Below are positions 7,972 through 16,944 of a stretch of 64,000 nt of DNA, one piece after another. Below the pieces are notes generated by a model. The model made no database searches and had not been told where the DNA came from. It worked only from the letters and a program-made list of their open reading frames with translations. The position numbers and the translations under genes were made by a program. The stretch's first letter is position 1. Each line of letters starts with the position of its first letter. The DNA comes from Rhizobacter sp. (GTDB lineage Bacteria > Pseudomonadota > Gammaproteobacteria > Burkholderiales > Burkholderiaceae_C): the NCBI GenBank assembly GCA_023954175.1, contig JAMLIM010000007.1, positions 1 through 64,000 of the forward strand. The letters are read 5' to 3'.

Positions 7972-9699
7972 ATGCAGACCTTCAAGCAACGCATCAAGCG
8001 CATCCTTCCCTACTTCGCGAGCAGCCGCTGGGGAATCGTCGTCGCCATCCTGGCGTCGATCGTCGGCGCCGCGACCGAGCCGGTGCTGCCGGCTTTGATG
8101 CAGCCGCTGCTCGACAAGGGCTTCCAGGCCGGCGGCATTCCACTGTGGCTGGTGCCGATCGTCATCATCGGTCTGTTCACGATTCGCGGTGCGGCGGTGT
8201 TCGTCGCCAAGTACTCGCTCTCGTGGGCGGCCAACGGCGGCATCCTCGTGATGCGGGCGGCGATGTTCGAGCACCTGCTCGCGGCGCAACCGACGCTTTT
8301 CTCCAGGCATTCCGCGAGCAGCCTGACCAACACGCTCGTCTACGAGGTGCAGGGCGGCGCGAACCAGCTCGTGCATTCCGTCCTCGGGCTGGTGCGCGAT
8401 TCGCTGACGCTCGTCGCGATGCTGTCCTACCTGTTGTGGCTGAACTGGAAGCTGACGCTCTTCGTCGCCGTGCTGATCCCGTCGGTCGGCGTCGTCATGC
8501 GCGTGCTCAGCAAGCGGCTGCACCGGCTCACCGTCGCCGGCCAGACGGCGACCGATCAGCTCGCCTACGTCGTCGAGGAGAACGTGCTCGCCTGGCGCAT
8601 CGTGCGCCTGCACGGCGCGCAGCAGAGCGAGAGCACGCGCTTCGCCAAGAGCTCGGCGGCGATGCGCCGGCTGGCGATGAAATCGGTCGCCGCGGCGTCG
8701 ACGATGACGCCGGTGACGCAGATCCTCGCCGCCTGCGCGATGTCGGCGGTGATCGTCGTCGCCCTCTGGCAGAGCACGACGGCGGGCACGTCGGTCGGCG
8801 CCTTCGCCTCCTTCGTCACCGCGATGCTGATGGTCATCACGCCGATCAAGAACCTGTCCGAGGTCGCGGCGCCGATCACGCGCGGGCTGGCGTCGATCGA
8901 GCGTGGGGTGAAGCTGATCGACGAAAGCCCGCTCGAGACCGGCGGCACGCACGACCCCGGCCGGGCGCGCGGCGCTTTCGAGCTGCGCGACGTCACGCTG
9001 CGCTACAAGGACGAACAAGCCACCGCCGCGCTCGAGCGGGTGACGCTGACGATCCCGGCGGGCGAATCGGTCGCGCTCGTCGGGCCGTCGGGCGCGGGCA
9101 AGTCAAGTCTCATCAACCTGCTGGCGCGCTTTCTCGAGCCGAGCGACGGCACCATCACGCTCGACGGCGTGCCGCTCGCGGATTGGGACGTGAAGGCGCT
9201 GCGCCGCCAGTTCGCGCTCGTCAGCCAGGACGTCGTGCTCTTCAACGAGACGGTCGCCGCCAACGTGTGCCTGGGCGCACCCTTCGACCGCGAGCGCGTG
9301 AACGACGCGCTGCGCAGCGCGAACCTGCTCGACTTCGTCGCCACGCTGCCCGACGGCATCGACTCGACGATCGGGCACAACGGCAGCGAGCTCTCCGGCG
9401 GCCAGCGCCAGCGCATGGCGATCGCGCGCGCGATCTACAAGGACGCGCCGATCCTGATCCTCGACGAGGCGACCTCGGCGCTCGATTCGGAATCCGAGCG
9501 CCAGGTACAGGCCGCGCTCGACGTGCTGATGCGCGGGCGCACGACGATCGTGATCGCGCACCGGCTGTCGACCATCGAAGGCGCCGACCGCATCGTCGCG
9601 CTCGAGGCGGGCCGCGTCGTCGAGCAGGGACCCCACGACCAACTGCTTGCGCAGGGCGGCCTCTACGCCCGTCTTCATAAACTTCAATTCAGGAGTTGA
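7972..9699 (+). CDS. msbA: Lipid A export ABC transporter/flippase MsbA
   Basis: This 575-residue fused permease-ATPase has about six membrane helices in residues 15-320, then a nucleotide-binding domain. Walker A GPSGAGKS is near residue 370, signature LSGGQRQRMAIARA near 473, and Walker B/D-loop ILILDEATSALDSES near 495. It flips lipid A-core across the inner membrane. The glycan gene cluster immediately downstream fits an LPS role. It is divergent from tolB with a 268-base gap. Confidence 0.9.
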   Translation: MQTFKQRIKRILPYFASSRWGIVVAILASIVGAATEPVLPALMQPLLDKGFQAGGIPLWLVPIVIIGLFTIRGAAVFVAKYSLSWAANGGILVMRAAMFEHLLAAQPTLFSRHSASSLTNTLVYEVQGGANQLVHSVLGLVRDSLTLVAMLSYLLWLNWKLTLFVAVLIPSVGVVMRVLSKRLHRLTVAGQTATDQLAYVVEENVLAWRIVRLHGAQQSESTRFAKSSAAMRRLAMKSVAAASTMTPVTQILAACAMSAVIVVALWQSTTAGTSVGAFASFVTAMLMVITPIKNLSEVAAPITRGLASIERGVKLIDESPLETGGTHDPGRARGAFELRDVTLRYKDEQATAALERVTLTIPAGESVALVGPSGAGKSSLINLLARFLEPSDGTITLDGVPLADWDVKALRRQFALVSQDVVLFNETVAANVCLGAPFDRERVNDALRSANLLDFVATLPDGIDSTIGHNGSELSGGQRQRMAIARAIYKDAPILILDEATSALDSESERQVQAALDVLMRGRTTIVIAHRLSTIEGADRIVALEAGRVVEQGPHDQLLAQGGLYARLHKLQFRS

Positions 9700-9703
9700 C
9701 CCC

Positions 9704-10291
9704 ATGCCGAATCCATCGATCAGCCGCTATCCGGTCCCCGAACTCGCGAACCTGCCCGACGACATCCGCGAACGCATCCTGGCGGTGCAGGAGAAGTCCG
9801 GCTTCGTGCCCAATGTGTTCCTCTCGCTCGCGTACCGACCCGACGAATTCCGCGCCTTCTTCGCCTACCACGACGCGCTGATGCTGCGCGAATCGGGCTT
9901 GTCCAAGGGCGACAAGGAAATGATCGTCGTCGCCACCAGCAGCGTGAACCAGTGCCTGTACTGCGTCGTCGCGCACGGCGCATTGCTGCGCATCTTCGAG
10001 AAGAAGCCGCTCGTTGCCGACCAGGTCGCCGTGAACTATCGCAAGGCCGAGATTCCGCCGCGCCAGCGCGCGATGCTCGACTTCGCGATGAAGGTCTGCA
10101 CCGCGTCGGGCACGGTGGGCGAAGCCGATTTCGAAGCGCTGCGCGCGCATGGCTTCAGCGACGATGACGCCTGGGACATCACGGCGATCACCGCCTTCTT
10201 CGGCCTGTCCAATCGCATGGCCAACGTCACCGCCATGCGGCCGAACGACGAGTTCTACCTGATGGGGCGCGTGCCGCGGGCGCCGCGCTAG
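9704..10291 (+). CDS. Peroxidase-related (AhpD-like) carboxymuconolactone-decarboxylase-fold protein
   Basis: This 195-residue protein has the AhpD-type redox motif NQCLYCVVAH (Cys84, Cys87, His91) in an all-helical fold; FVPNVFLSLAYRPD and NRMANVTAM are typical of the peroxidase-related-enzyme subgroup. It probably reduces peroxides or serves as a thiol-disulfide adaptor in the cytoplasm. ATG 9704 has AGGAG upstream overlapping the msbA stop, so the two are likely cotranscribed. Why it sits between a lipid A flippase and glycosyltransferases is unclear. The substrate is not known. Confidence 0.8.
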   Translation: MPNPSISRYPVPELANLPDDIRERILAVQEKSGFVPNVFLSLAYRPDEFRAFFAYHDALMLRESGLSKGDKEMIVVATSSVNQCLYCVVAHGALLRIFEKKPLVADQVAVNYRKAEIPPRQRAMLDFAMKVCTASGTVGEADFEALRAHGFSDDDAWDITAITAFFGLSNRMANVTAMRPNDEFYLMGRVPRAPR

Positions 10292-10322
10292 TTCGCACGC
10301 CGCGCGGCGACGACCCTGGGCA

Positions 10323-10988
10323 ATGAATGAAGCGCCGATCGCCAGCGCAATGAACGAAGCGTCGAGCGCCCTCGCCACCGAGCGTCATCTCGATCTGGGC
10401 TGCGGCGCGCGGCCACGCAATCCGTATGGCCGGCGCCATCTCTACGGCGTCGACCTGAACCGGCCGCAAACCGACATCGCCTTCGAGTTCGCATCCGCGA
10501 ACCTCGCACTCCAACCGATCCCGTTCGCGTCGGATCTGTTCGGCTCGGTCTCCGCCTTCGACTTCATCGAACATGTGCCGCGCGTGCTCAACGGCGCCGA
10601 GCCGAACACGACCTGCTTTCCGTTCGTCCGCCTGATGGACGAGGTGTGGCGCGTGCTCGCGCCGGGCGGGCTCTTCTACGCGCTCACGCCGTGCTACCCG
10701 AGCGCGCCCGCGTTCATGGACCCGACGCACGTCAACATCATCACCGACCGCACGCACGAATACTTCTGCGGCGAGCAACCGATCGCGCGCATGTACGGAT
10801 TCGAAGGGCGCTTCACGGTACGCCTTGCGCGCTGGGTGATTCCGGAGCATTCGTACACCAACGCGCCGCTGACCTGGCGCCAGTCGCTCGCGCGCTGGAA
10901 TCGCGAGCGGCGTGGTCGGATGGTCTACTTCCTGTGGGAACTCGAAGCGGTGAAGCCCGCGCGCGGCGCCGAGCCAAATGCAAGGTGA
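10323..10988 (+). CDS. Class I SAM-dependent methyltransferase
   Basis: This 221-residue protein has the Rossmann motif I HLDLGCGARPRNPYG (from residue 22), an acidic motif II (YGVDLNRP), the post-motif SAFDFIEHVPRVL, and VWRVLAPGGLFYALTPCYP. These are the features of small-molecule or glycan methyltransferases. It overlaps the next glycosyltransferase gene by 11 bases, so the two form a methyltransferase-GT2 pair in a surface-glycan operon. The acceptor is unknown. Two nearby in-frame ATGs (10323 and 10350) make the exact start uncertain. Confidence 0.8.
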   Translation: MNEAPIASAMNEASSALATERHLDLGCGARPRNPYGRRHLYGVDLNRPQTDIAFEFASANLALQPIPFASDLFGSVSAFDFIEHVPRVLNGAEPNTTCFPFVRLMDEVWRVLAPGGLFYALTPCYPSAPAFMDPTHVNIITDRTHEYFCGEQPIARMYGFEGRFTVRLARWVIPEHSYTNAPLTWRQSLARWNRERRGRMVYFLWELEAVKPARGAEPNAR

Positions 10989-11988
10989 TACGACGCCGCG
11001 CACGAGCCTGATCCTGCTCGCCTGCAATCAGGCCGCGACGGTGCGCGCAGCGGCCGAGAGCTGCCTCGCACAGCGCGGCGACGCGCTCGAGATCGTGTTG
11101 TCCGACGATGCGTCGAGCGATGACACCTACGCCGTGCTGCGCGAGGTCGCGCAGTCCTATCGCGGGCCGCACCGGGTGCGCGCGCAGCGCAACCCGGTCA
11201 ACCTCGGCATCGGCGCGCACTACAACCGGCTGATCGCGGAAACAAGGGGCGAGTTGATCGTCACCGCGGCGGGCGACGACATCTCGCTGCCGCATCGGGT
11301 GGCGACGCTCGTCGCCGCCTGGCGCGCGAGCGGCGAGCGCGCCGAGTTGATCGCGAGCGACTGCATCTCGATGGCGCCCGACGGCAGCCTGGGCGAGCGC
11401 ATCGTCAACGACGACCTGGCGCGCTGCAGCGTCGAGAGCTGGTGTCGCAGGCGCCCGTTCACGGTCGGCGCGACGCACGCCTTCACGCGCCGCATGATGG
11501 AGCGCTTCGGCCCCTTCGTGCCTGACCTCTGGTACGAGGACATCGTGATGGGCCTGCGCGCCATCATGACCGGCGGCGCGCTGACGGTGGCCGAGCCGCT
11601 GGTGCACTACCGCAGCGGCGGCAGCTCGCGCCCCACGCTGCCGGCCAGCGGCGACGAACTCGTGGCGCGCGCACGCCGACAGAACCGGCGCGTGCTGGCC
11701 GAGATCCTGCAGCACACGCTGGACGCCCGCGTCGCCGGCTTCGAGGCGCAGGTCGCCGCGGCCCTCGCGCCGACACTCGCGAAGGAGCGCTACCTGGCGT
11801 CGATGATTGATGCGCCCGACACGAGCGCGCGCTGGCAGGCCTGCCGCAACGCCAGCGCGCTGCCGCTCGGCTGGCGGCTGCGCAAGTTCGCAACCTATTC
11901 CTGCCCCGAGCAGGCCTCCTGGATCAAGCTCGCGCAGGCGCGCCTGCGGGGCCGAAGCGCAGGCTGGACCGAGCCGCTGGTGCGCTGA
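10978..11988 (+). CDS. Glycosyltransferase family 2 protein (first tandem paralogue)
   Basis: This 336-residue GT-A-fold enzyme has SLILLACNQAATVRAAAESC at the N-terminus, the nucleotide-sugar-binding VLSDDASSDDT, and the acidic AAGDDISLPHR. Blocks RNPVNLGIGAHYNRL and ERFGPFVPDLWYEDIVMGLR recur almost unchanged in the gene at 12757, so the two are tandem paralogues. It likely adds a sugar to a lipid-linked or LPS acceptor on the cytoplasmic face. The start overlaps the preceding methyltransferase. Donor and acceptor cannot be read from sequence. Confidence 0.85.
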   Translation: MQGDTTPRTSLILLACNQAATVRAAAESCLAQRGDALEIVLSDDASSDDTYAVLREVAQSYRGPHRVRAQRNPVNLGIGAHYNRLIAETRGELIVTAAGDDISLPHRVATLVAAWRASGERAELIASDCISMAPDGSLGERIVNDDLARCSVESWCRRRPFTVGATHAFTRRMMERFGPFVPDLWYEDIVMGLRAIMTGGALTVAEPLVHYRSGGSSRPTLPASGDELVARARRQNRRVLAEILQHTLDARVAGFEAQVAAALAPTLAKERYLASMIDAPDTSARWQACRNASALPLGWRLRKFATYSCPEQASWIKLAQARLRGRSAGWTEPLVR

Positions 11989-12086
11989 CGGCGCGCGCCT
12001 TCGGCGCTGCCCTCTTTGCCCGCGACCGGCTCGCTGCCCGCTACCATCGAGCCCCTGGCCGACCAACCGCAACCTGCAGCGCATTC

Positions 12087-12752
12087 ATGGCCCATCCCCA
12101 GCAAGCCGAGTTCTTCAGCGCCGTGCGCGAGCACTACCCGCAGCACTTCGATCGCGCGCGCGTGCTCGAGGTCGGCTCGCTCGACATCAACGGCTCCGTG
12201 CGCGAGATGTTCTCCGCGTGCGACTACAGCGGCGTCGATTTGCAGGAGGGTCCGGGTGTCGACCTGGCCTGCCCGGGCCACCTGCTCGCGCTGCCGACCG
12301 GCCACTTCGACACGGTGATCTCCGCCGAGTGCTTCGAGCACAACCCCTTCTGGCGCGAGACGCTCGCCAACATGCTGCGCATGACGCGCCCCGGCGGCCT
12401 GGTGCTCATGAGTTGCGCGACCACCGGCCGCAAGGAACATGGCACGACACGCACCAACCCCGACGCCTCGCCGTTCACGGTGCAGGCCAAGTGGGACTAC
12501 TACAAGAACCTCACCGCGCGCGACCTGGCGCGCGGCGCGAATCTGCCCGGCTGGCTCGTCGACTGGCACGCCTGGGTCAACTACGTCAGCTGCGACCTCT
12601 ACTTCATCGGCCTGCGTCACGGTGGTGAAGCGACCATCGCCCCCGCGCTGGTGACGTCGTTCGACGCGCGCTACGCGATGAACGCGACGGCCAAGTCGCT
12701 GCGTCGCGGGCTGAAGACGGCCCTGCTCGGCGATCTGCGCTCGCGCCCCTGA
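12087..12752 (+). CDS. SAM-dependent methyltransferase (glycan cluster)
   Basis: This 221-residue class I methyltransferase has RVLEVGSLDINGSVRE (motif I with EVGS), YSGVDLQEGPGVDLAC, a FDTVISAECFEHNPFW core and MTRPGGLVLMSCAT. The aromatic, histidine-rich segment WLVDWHAWVNYVSCDLYF near the C-terminus is distinctive. It resembles the methyltransferase at 10323 only in the general fold, so the two are not recent copies. It is 4 bases upstream of the second GT2 gene, repeating the methyltransferase-GT2 order. Modification of a sugar is likely but unproven. Confidence 0.8.
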   Translation: MAHPQQAEFFSAVREHYPQHFDRARVLEVGSLDINGSVREMFSACDYSGVDLQEGPGVDLACPGHLLALPTGHFDTVISAECFEHNPFWRETLANMLRMTRPGGLVLMSCATTGRKEHGTTRTNPDASPFTVQAKWDYYKNLTARDLARGANLPGWLVDWHAWVNYVSCDLYFIGLRHGGEATIAPALVTSFDARYAMNATAKSLRRGLKTALLGDLRSRP

Positions 12753-12756
12753 GGCA

Positions 12757-13782
12757 ATGCCAGATCACGACGGCAGCCGCGCGAGTACGGGCCCGCTTGC
12801 ATCGCTGCTGCTGATCGCGTTCAACCAGCAGGCGACGATCGCCGAGGCGATCGCCGGCGCGCTGGCGCAGACCTATTCCCCGCTCGAGATCATCGTCTCA
12901 GACGATGCCTCGACCGACGACACCTTCGTCGCGATGCAGGCGGCCCTTGCCGGTTACGACGGGCCGCACCGGGTGGTGCTCAACCGCAACCCCGTCAATC
13001 TCGGCATCGGCGCGCACCTGAGCAAGCTCGTGGCGCTCTCGCACGGCGAACTGCTGTTCGTTACCGCGGGCGACGATGTGTCGCTGCCGCAGCGCTGCGA
13101 GCGCGTCGTCGAGACCTGGCTGGCGTCGGGCAAGCGGCTGGACCTGATCGCGAGCGCGCTCGTCGACACCGACGCCGACGGCAGGACGCACGCGACGATC
13201 GCCCCTGCCGACCTCGGCGCCTACCGCAACGCTGCCGACTGGATCGCGCGCCCGCCCCACGTCGTCGGCGCCGCGCAGGCCTGGACGCGGCGCGTGTTCG
13301 AGCGTTTCGGGCCGCTGCCGGCGGGCGTCGTCGCCGAGGATTTGATCATGGTGTTCCGCGCAATCGTGAGCGGTGGTGCGCTGACGCTTGCCGAGCCGCT
13401 CGTGCGCTACCGCCGTGGCGGCCTCTCGGGCAGGCGCCGCGCGCTGAGCGCCGCGCAGGTCATCGAGCGCTGGCGCAACAACAGCCGGCACAGCCTGATC
13501 GAGCTGCCGCTGCTGCTTGCCGACGCGCGCGAAGCGGGGCAGCTTGCTGCGGTCGAGGCACCGCTGACGGCGCAACTCGCGCGCGAAACGCTGGTGCGCG
13601 ATCTGTTCGCAGCCGATGTGTGGATGCAGCGTGCGCAACTGCTTTTTCAGGCCAACCAGGTACCGCTCGCACAACGGCTGCGGTTCGCCGTTTACGCGCT
13701 GTGTCCGGCCCTGCTTGCACCGCTGTTCGCCGCCAAGCGCCTGCGCTGGAACCGCGTTGCCGGCAAAGGTGCTGGCCGATAA
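12757..13782 (+). CDS. Glycosyltransferase family 2 protein (second tandem paralogue)
   Basis: This 341-residue GT-A enzyme parallels the product of 10978 over its whole length: LIAFNQQATIAEAIAGALAQ, IVSDDASTDDT, RNPVNLGIGAHLSKL, TAGDDVSLPQR, then AEDLIMVFRAIVSGGALTLAEPLVRYRRGG. The C-terminal third has diverged most, which usually changes acceptor choice. It sits in the middle of the plus-strand glycan operon, 4 bases after a methyltransferase gene and 14 bases before a GT4 gene. Confidence 0.85.
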   Translation: MPDHDGSRASTGPLASLLLIAFNQQATIAEAIAGALAQTYSPLEIIVSDDASTDDTFVAMQAALAGYDGPHRVVLNRNPVNLGIGAHLSKLVALSHGELLFVTAGDDVSLPQRCERVVETWLASGKRLDLIASALVDTDADGRTHATIAPADLGAYRNAADWIARPPHVVGAAQAWTRRVFERFGPLPAGVVAEDLIMVFRAIVSGGALTLAEPLVRYRRGGLSGRRRALSAAQVIERWRNNSRHSLIELPLLLADAREAGQLAAVEAPLTAQLARETLVRDLFAADVWMQRAQLLFQANQVPLAQRLRFAVYALCPALLAPLFAAKRLRWNRVAGKGAGR

Positions 13783-13796
13783 TCCGGCGCGAGCCC

Positions 13797-14894
13797 ATGC
13801 CCGCCGAACTCGTCTTCTCCAACCACGGCCTGCGGCACTCGGGCGGCATCGAGCGCTACCTGCTGACGCTGGTCGATGCGCTGCATGCGCGCGGCGTCCG
13901 GCCCACGGTCGTCGCCCACACCTTCGATCGCAAACTCCCTGAGTTCGGCTGGGTCGACCCGGTATCGATCCGCACCTGGGGTCTGGGCGGCCCGCTGCGC
14001 GACCTGTGGTTCGACTGGCGGCTGCGCCGGCTCAAGCGTGCGCGGGGCTGGTACCCGCTGATCGCGCTCAGCCAGACTGCGGCGGCCGACATAGCGATCT
14101 GTGGCGGCACCCATCCGGGATTCCTCGCGGCGATGGGGCGCCGCACGCGCTGGAAGGATCGCCTCGCAATCGGGCTCGAGCGCCGCCACTTCGGCGGCGC
14201 AGCGCTCGTGGTCGCACATTCGCGTTTGATGGCGGCGCAACTGTCCCGCTACCACGGTATCGAGGCGGACAAGGTGCAGGTGCTCTATCCGCCGGTGAAC
14301 GCTGCACGCTTCCACGCTGTCGACGCCGCGCGGCGTCAGGCCTTGCGCGAGCGCCTCGGGCTGCCGGGCGACCGCGCCGTGTTCCTGCTCGCATCGACCG
14401 GCCACGCGCGCAAGGGGCTCGATCTGCTGATCGATGCGCTCGGCCACAGCGCGCTGCCGGTGCTGCTCGTCGTCGCCGGCCGGCCGACCGGGCTCAGTGC
14501 GCCGAATCTGCGCGAGCTGGGCTTTCGCACCGACATGGAGGACATCTACCGCGCCGTCGACTGCACCGCGTTGGCCTCGCGCTTCGAGCCCTTCGGCCTG
14601 GTCGGCGTCGAGTCTGTGCTGTGCGGCACACCGCTGATCGGCGAGGCCGCCATGGGCTGCATGGAGGTCATCCGCGCGCCGGCGGCGATACCCTTTTGCA
14701 TCGACGAACCCGGCAGCCTGCAGGGTGCGATCGATACGGCGGTGGCGCGCTGGCGTGAAGGCATCTTGCGCGTCGCCGACCCGCTCGCGGCACTCGGGTA
14801 CGACCCTTCGGTCGACACGCACCTTGACGAGCTGCTCGCGCGCGCGGCCGAACTGCGCGCGGCGCGGACGCGGGATCGGAGCGCCCGCGCATGA
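13797..14894 (+). CDS. Glycosyltransferase family 4 (GT-B fold)
   Basis: This 365-residue protein begins ELVFSNHGLRHSGGIERYLL, the N-terminal glycine loop of GT4 enzymes. It continues with FLLASTGHARKGLDLLIDAL and the donor-binding ...ALASRFEPFGLVGVESVLCGTPLIG, whose ExFGxxxxE element is the GT4 hallmark. It is probably an LPS-core or capsule sugar transferase acting at the inner face of the membrane. I chose ATG 13797; longer in-frame readings overlap the preceding gene. Its stop overlaps the next start (ATGA). Confidence 0.88.
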   Translation: MPAELVFSNHGLRHSGGIERYLLTLVDALHARGVRPTVVAHTFDRKLPEFGWVDPVSIRTWGLGGPLRDLWFDWRLRRLKRARGWYPLIALSQTAAADIAICGGTHPGFLAAMGRRTRWKDRLAIGLERRHFGGAALVVAHSRLMAAQLSRYHGIEADKVQVLYPPVNAARFHAVDAARRQALRERLGLPGDRAVFLLASTGHARKGLDLLIDALGHSALPVLLVVAGRPTGLSAPNLRELGFRTDMEDIYRAVDCTALASRFEPFGLVGVESVLCGTPLIGEAAMGCMEVIRAPAAIPFCIDEPGSLQGAIDTAVARWREGILRVADPLAALGYDPSVDTHLDELLARAAELRAARTRDRSARA

Positions 14895-16027
14895 TCCACG
14901 CGCCGCCGGTTCACATCATCGAGCCGAGGCTGGTCGACAACGTCGGCCATTGCCTGAGCCTGGTGCGTGCGCTCGCCACCGCGATCGACGAGGCCGGCGC
15001 CGGCAAGCGCCTCACGGTCTGGGGCGGCGCCGGTGCGGCCGCAGTGTGGACCGGCCCCGGGCAGCTCCGGCCGTACTTCCACCGACGTTGGCGCCGACTG
15101 CAGGCGCTGTGGCTATTGCGCCGCCTGCTGCGCGAGCCCGGCCGCATCCTGATCGCGACCGCCGGCACGGCCGACCTCGTGATGGCCGACTGGGCCGCCG
15201 CGGGCCGCACCATCGCGCCGCACAAGCTCCATCTGTTCGTGCACTGGGTCGGCGCGAAGGCGGACAAGGCCAGGCTTCTCACCAGGATCGCGCGGCGCCA
15301 GCCGAACCTGCGCATCTTCGGGCCGACGCGCGCGGTGGTCGATCTCTTCGCGCGCTGCGGCTTCGAGGCGAGCCTCGCGCCCTACCCCGTTGCCTCCGTT
15401 GCCCCCGTCGCCCCCGTCGACTCACCCGCCGACCTCGAAGCGCCGGCTGAAACCGCGCCCTTCCGGCACCTGCTCGTCGCCGGCGGCGCGCGCATGGACA
15501 AGGGGCTGGATCACGTGGTCGCGCTGGTCGAGGCGATGCAGGCGCGCGGCATGAAGCTGCCGATCACCGTGCAGACCTCGGCCGAAGCGCAGCACGCGCG
15601 CGACGACGAAGTGGCGGGCCTGCTCGAGCGGCTGCGCCGATCGAGCTACGGCGGTCTCGAGCTTCACGCCGAGCCGATGTCTGCGGATGCCTATCGGACG
15701 CTGTTCAGCGGTGCGGTCGTCGTCCAGCCCTACCGCGCGCGCGACTTCGCGGACCGCGTGAGCGGCGTGACGCTCGACGCGCTCGGCGCGGGCGCGCCCG
15801 TCGTCGCGACCGAGGGCACCTGGATGGCGCGCCTGATCAAGGCGCACGACGCCGGCATCGCCGTCGCCGATCTCGGCGCGGCGAGCCTGCTGCAGGCGAT
15901 CGAGACGGTGCTCGCCGACCACGCGGGGTTCGCGGCGCGCGCCCGGCGCGCGTCGGCGCGCGTGCGCGAGGCGCATTCGGCCCGCACGCTGGTCGACGCC
16001 CTGCTTGCCGGGGAGGCAGCGTCGTGA
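14891..16027 (+). CDS. GT4-like glycosyltransferase
   Basis: This 378-residue protein has GT-B features: an N-terminal VHIIEPRLVDNVGHCLSLV, LLVAGGARMDKGLDHVVALV in the middle, and a C-terminal donor site VVVQPYRARDFADRVSGVTLD, then LGAGAPVVATEGTWMARLI. The usual ExFG block is weak, so it is a divergent GT4 member. A short Pro-Val-Ala repeat (PVASVAPVAPVDSP, around residues 167-180) forms the interdomain linker. It overlaps both neighbours (ATGA at its start, GTGA at its end), which points to translational coupling. Confidence 0.75.
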   Translation: MIHAPPVHIIEPRLVDNVGHCLSLVRALATAIDEAGAGKRLTVWGGAGAAAVWTGPGQLRPYFHRRWRRLQALWLLRRLLREPGRILIATAGTADLVMADWAAAGRTIAPHKLHLFVHWVGAKADKARLLTRIARRQPNLRIFGPTRAVVDLFARCGFEASLAPYPVASVAPVAPVDSPADLEAPAETAPFRHLLVAGGARMDKGLDHVVALVEAMQARGMKLPITVQTSAEAQHARDDEVAGLLERLRRSSYGGLELHAEPMSADAYRTLFSGAVVVQPYRARDFADRVSGVTLDALGAGAPVVATEGTWMARLIKAHDAGIAVADLGAASLLQAIETVLADHAGFAARARRASARVREAHSARTLVDALLAGEAAS

Positions 16028-16890
16028 CGCAGGCGCGTCTGTCGGTGATCGTCATCACGCGCAACGAGGCGCAGCGGCTGCCGACCTGCCTCGCCTCGGT
16101 CGCCTTCGCCGACGAGCTGATCGTCGTCGACTCGGGCAGCACCGACGGCACGCAGGCCCTCGCCCGCGACCTCGGCGCGCGCGTGATCGAGACCACCGAC
16201 TGGCCCGGCTTCGGCCCGCAGAAGCAGCGCGCGCTCGACGCCGCGACGGGCGACTGGGTGCTCTCGATCGACGCCGACGAGTGGCTCGACAGCACGCTCG
16301 CCGCGGCGATCCGGCAACTGCTCGCGGACGATGCGGGCCGGCCGGCGGCGTTCCGCGTCGATCGGCTGTCGGCCTTCTGCGGCCAGTGGATGCGCGCCGG
16401 AAGCTGGTACCCCGACCGGCTGGTGCGCCTCTTCCGCCGCGGTCGCGGGCGCTTCTCCGACGACCAGGTGCACGAGCGGCTGCTGATCGACGCGCAGGAC
16501 GACACCCCCGCGGGCACGCAATGGCCGACGCTGCCGGGCCTGCTGCTGCACAACAGCATCACCAGCCTGCACGACGGCATCGAGAAGATGAACCGCTACA
16601 CCACCGTCCGCGCGCTCGACCTGCGCCGCCGCGGGCGGCGCGGCGGCGTCGTCGTGGCGCTGACGCACGGGCTGTGGGCCTTCATCCGCTCCTATGTCCT
16701 CCGGCGCGGCTTCCTCGACGGCAGGCTGGGTTTCGTGCTCGCGCTGCTGGACGCGCAAAGCTCGTGCACGCGCTACCTGAAGCTGTCGCTGGACGGCGCG
16801 CCTGCGCCGCACGAGTTGCCCCATCCCGGCGGCAGTCGACGCCCCTCAGGCGCGTCCGAGGGCGATCCGGGTTCGGCACCGCCCCAATAG
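16024..16890 (+). CDS. LPS-core-type glycosyltransferase family 2 (WaaE/KdtX-like)
   Basis: This 288-residue protein has the compact signature of WaaE/KdtX-type enzymes, which add a glucose to heptose in the LPS inner core: VIVITRNEAQRLPTCLASV, DELIVVDSGSTDGT, WPGFGPQKQRAL and SIDADEWLD. A membrane-associated helix FIRSYVLRRGFLDGRLGFVL near the end is also typical. It uses GTG 16024, which overlaps the previous stop. It is the last gene of the glycan cluster; a convergent GNAT gene follows. Specific sugar and acceptor are inferred from the family only. Confidence 0.85.
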   Translation: MTQARLSVIVITRNEAQRLPTCLASVAFADELIVVDSGSTDGTQALARDLGARVIETTDWPGFGPQKQRALDAATGDWVLSIDADEWLDSTLAAAIRQLLADDAGRPAAFRVDRLSAFCGQWMRAGSWYPDRLVRLFRRGRGRFSDDQVHERLLIDAQDDTPAGTQWPTLPGLLLHNSITSLHDGIEKMNRYTTVRALDLRRRGRRGGVVVALTHGLWAFIRSYVLRRGFLDGRLGFVLALLDAQSSCTRYLKLSLDGAPAPHELPHPGGSRRPSGASEGDPGSAPPQ

Positions 16891-16944
16891 TTCAAGCGGC
16901 AGCGCAGCGCCCCACGGCGTCACGACGACGCGGTCAACGCGTCG

